Source: Prunella strophiata
Lineage: Eukaryota > Chordata > Aves > Passeriformes > Prunellidae
Direction: 5' to 3'
Length of the DNA stretch: 64,000 nt
Assembly: GCA_036583965.1 (NCBI GenBank)
Contig: JAZBQD010000014.1
Coordinates: 48,117,126 to 48,181,125 of the forward strand
The translations under genes were made by a program, and so were the position numbers. This document shows positions 62,066-64,000 of this stretch, one piece after another (positions within the stretch are counted from its first letter, which is position 1; every line of letters begins with the position of its first letter). A model generated the notes under the pieces. The model was not told the origin of the DNA. It did no database searches and saw only the letters and a list, made by a program, of their open reading frames with translations.

Positions 62066-64000
62066 CCACTTCATGTGCTTGCTGCATTTGTTTGGTTTTT
62101 TTTTTTACAATGAAGTAAGGGATTCTATGATGAGGACACCACTAGAAAGCAAATTCTGAGAGGAAGGGCATCTATTACAACTCCAGGGAGGTCAGAAAAT
62201 GGCAGCAAGCCCCACTTATAAGACCTCTGCTACAAGAGAAGGAAAAACTGCTGTAAGAAGATACCATCCCAGGCAGAACCTCAGTTATATAAATCACTGG
62301 TTTGCACATACATAGCAAGAGTCACACTGATTCTGAACTGACTTAGCACAATGAAAATAGTGCTGGTCACAAAAGAAAAGAAAAGCATCCTGATTAGAAA
62401 TACCAAAAGATGCTAAAAAGGTACATTTAACATTTACTAAAAGAGCTGAATGTGGAAAATGTTGGCACCACTAGCCTTCTTTCCTGTCAGCTGCATTCAT
62501 TACTGTCATTAGTAAGGTATCTAGAACTGTTGCAGTGGCAACAGTAAATTGTGCTGCTGTATTTTCATTGGGGCAGGTAATCATTAGTCATTCAAACCAT
62601 CTGCTGATGAAATACTCTCAGACTGTTTAGGTTATCAAAGAGAATACAGTAGCTGAGAAATGTCAAATTAGCTGGCACAGAAGCATGGCAAATTTTGTGT
62701 GAAGATCCCATGTGCTTTGTCATCCACAAGGACATGAGGCCAGGCAGTCCATCTGTTTTATAGGCTGTGGGTGGAGGCAAAGGTCTGCTAAGGGTTAAAT
62801 GAGCTGGAGGAAGCATTCCTCTGACTCTGGGACATGTACCAGCCTGGCTATTCTCTGCATCCTCTGCTGCTTGCATGGTCTGCAGTGATAACTCCAGATA
62901 AGCTGTACAGAGTAAAGAGGGTGATAGTCAGGCTGCCTGTGTGATTGGATGGAGAAAAGCTCCAAATGATGGAAGTGAGCAGACAGATAAAAAGCAGCAA
63001 GATCTGAACTGTAAGCATCACAAACAAGAGTGGAAGTTCCTCCAGGAATCCACCCAAGTGTGAGAGGCTGACGCACGAACACGGCACAGGAGGATACAGT
63101 GTCCTTGGTCACAGGACAGAGGAGCAGCTCTGTGCCAGTACAAACAGGAGCAGATTATTCTACAGCAGCTGACCTGCTAGAGATGTCTCTCTGAGCCTTT
63201 GGAATGTTCTGATAGCACAAGGAGATAGCTGTGGGATGAAGGATTTCTCAAGTGTGTTAAATAAGACATACTCCATCATCTTTAGCATCATTTGCAGTTA
63301 CCACATCCTAGTGGGACTAGGGGGTGTTGCCCCAGCCCATAGGGATGTAACAGCTAGGATAACAGAGATTAAGTGCTCAGGATAAAGCACTAGTGGTCTG
63401 TCACAGCAGAGGTTCCACAGAGAATGGGCATTCAAAGGCCTTTGCACAGGGCCTTTTCTAAACTTACCTTTATAGGTATGAATATTTTCACAGCTGGGGT
63501 TCTTGCTGTGTTGGGCTACACGTTCACAGCAGGGAGGGGGCACTGCTGCAGGCACTGCACGTCACAGTGACCGTCTGGATGCAGAGAGACTGTTCATTTA
63601 CTTGCTCTGGGGCATTGCATGTATGCTAATGACTTAGAGTCTCTGTGGGGTTTGGCTGCCTGTCAGAGAGGAATGAAGCTGTAGATTTGAAACCAGTGCT
63701 CTGTACTGCAGCAGTTTGGTGAACTACGTGCCTGGCATTTATTTAGGTTATGTCTTGTTTGTGCGTCTATAGTGACATTCAATTAATTCTTCCATAAAAT
63801 ACAGATAAATATTCACACAATTATACAAAGAGACAAAAAAAAGGGGCTCATGTTTGGACTTGCCATCCTTAACAGTATCCCCTTAAACAGAGAGGCTCCC
63901 CTGAGGGAACAAAGCAATATGAGTCTGTAATGTGGGACAGTCAGTGCAGCCGCTGTCACTGTCGAGTGAGGCGCTGCAGGCAGCAGCTGCTGTCTGCAGG

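Larger units (their letters stand above)
55134..64000 (+). other. ST7: ST7 intron 1, distal part to window end
   Basis: The canonical intron continues, and this would also be the first intron of the alternative transcript. One CR1 fragment lies at about 60380-60470 and an 18-base T run at 62048-62065. No exon 2 of ST7, RNA gene or other exon was found. The last 60 bases turn GC-richer, with CTG/CAG words, but give no interpretable feature before the window ends. Confidence 0.55.

Noticed and set aside
63900..64000. A GC-richer end of window that could begin another exon or island
   Set aside because: The sequence stops before any start codon context, splice site or CpG density can be judged.

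Overview
The window is vertebrate nuclear DNA, almost certainly from a bird and probably a songbird. It is AT-rich, has very low coding density, contains spliced exon pieces rather than long ORFs, and carries 3' ends of CR1-type LINEs and several LTRs of avian endogenous-retrovirus type. Repeats were assigned from remembered family consensus features, with no database search. None of the long uninterrupted reading frames looks like a real protein. The supported coding sequence totals about 310 bases, in three exon pieces.

Layout. Bases 75-215 are the last coding exon of an F-actin capping protein alpha subunit. It is CAPZA2 by synteny, because the next gene on the same strand is ST7, the CAPZA2-ST7 order known from the vertebrate MET-CAPZA2-ST7-WNT2-CFTR block. 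A 3' UTR follows, with a proximal poly(A) signal at 260 and possible distal ones up to about 2360. Bases 2400-14200 are intergenic, with one CR1 fragment and simple repeats. A CpG island (about 14220-14990) holds the ST7 promoter and the first coding exon (14742-14892, 50 codons plus one base). From 14893 to the end the window lies inside the first intron of ST7. Exon 2 is not reached.

The intron is not empty. Bases 28.4-44.2 kb hold a cluster of transposable-element remains: four probable LTRs and three CR1 fragments. A 72-nt near-perfect foldback lies at 43134-43205 and a smaller hairpin at 34729-34768. Near 54.6-55.1 kb there is what looks like a second ST7 promoter. It has a perfect palindromic CRE, a local CpG cluster, a TATA-like element and a short ATG exon ending in a consensus donor. 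That exon's reading phase equals that of the canonical exon 1. It would encode a seven-residue start in place of the hydrophobic N-terminal segment, so the two promoters would produce ST7 proteins differing at the membrane-proximal N terminus.

The best candidates for something undescribed are the intronic promoter and exon, the foldback at 43.1 kb, and a set of CTCF-like motifs in convergent orientation flanking the region upstream of the second promoter.
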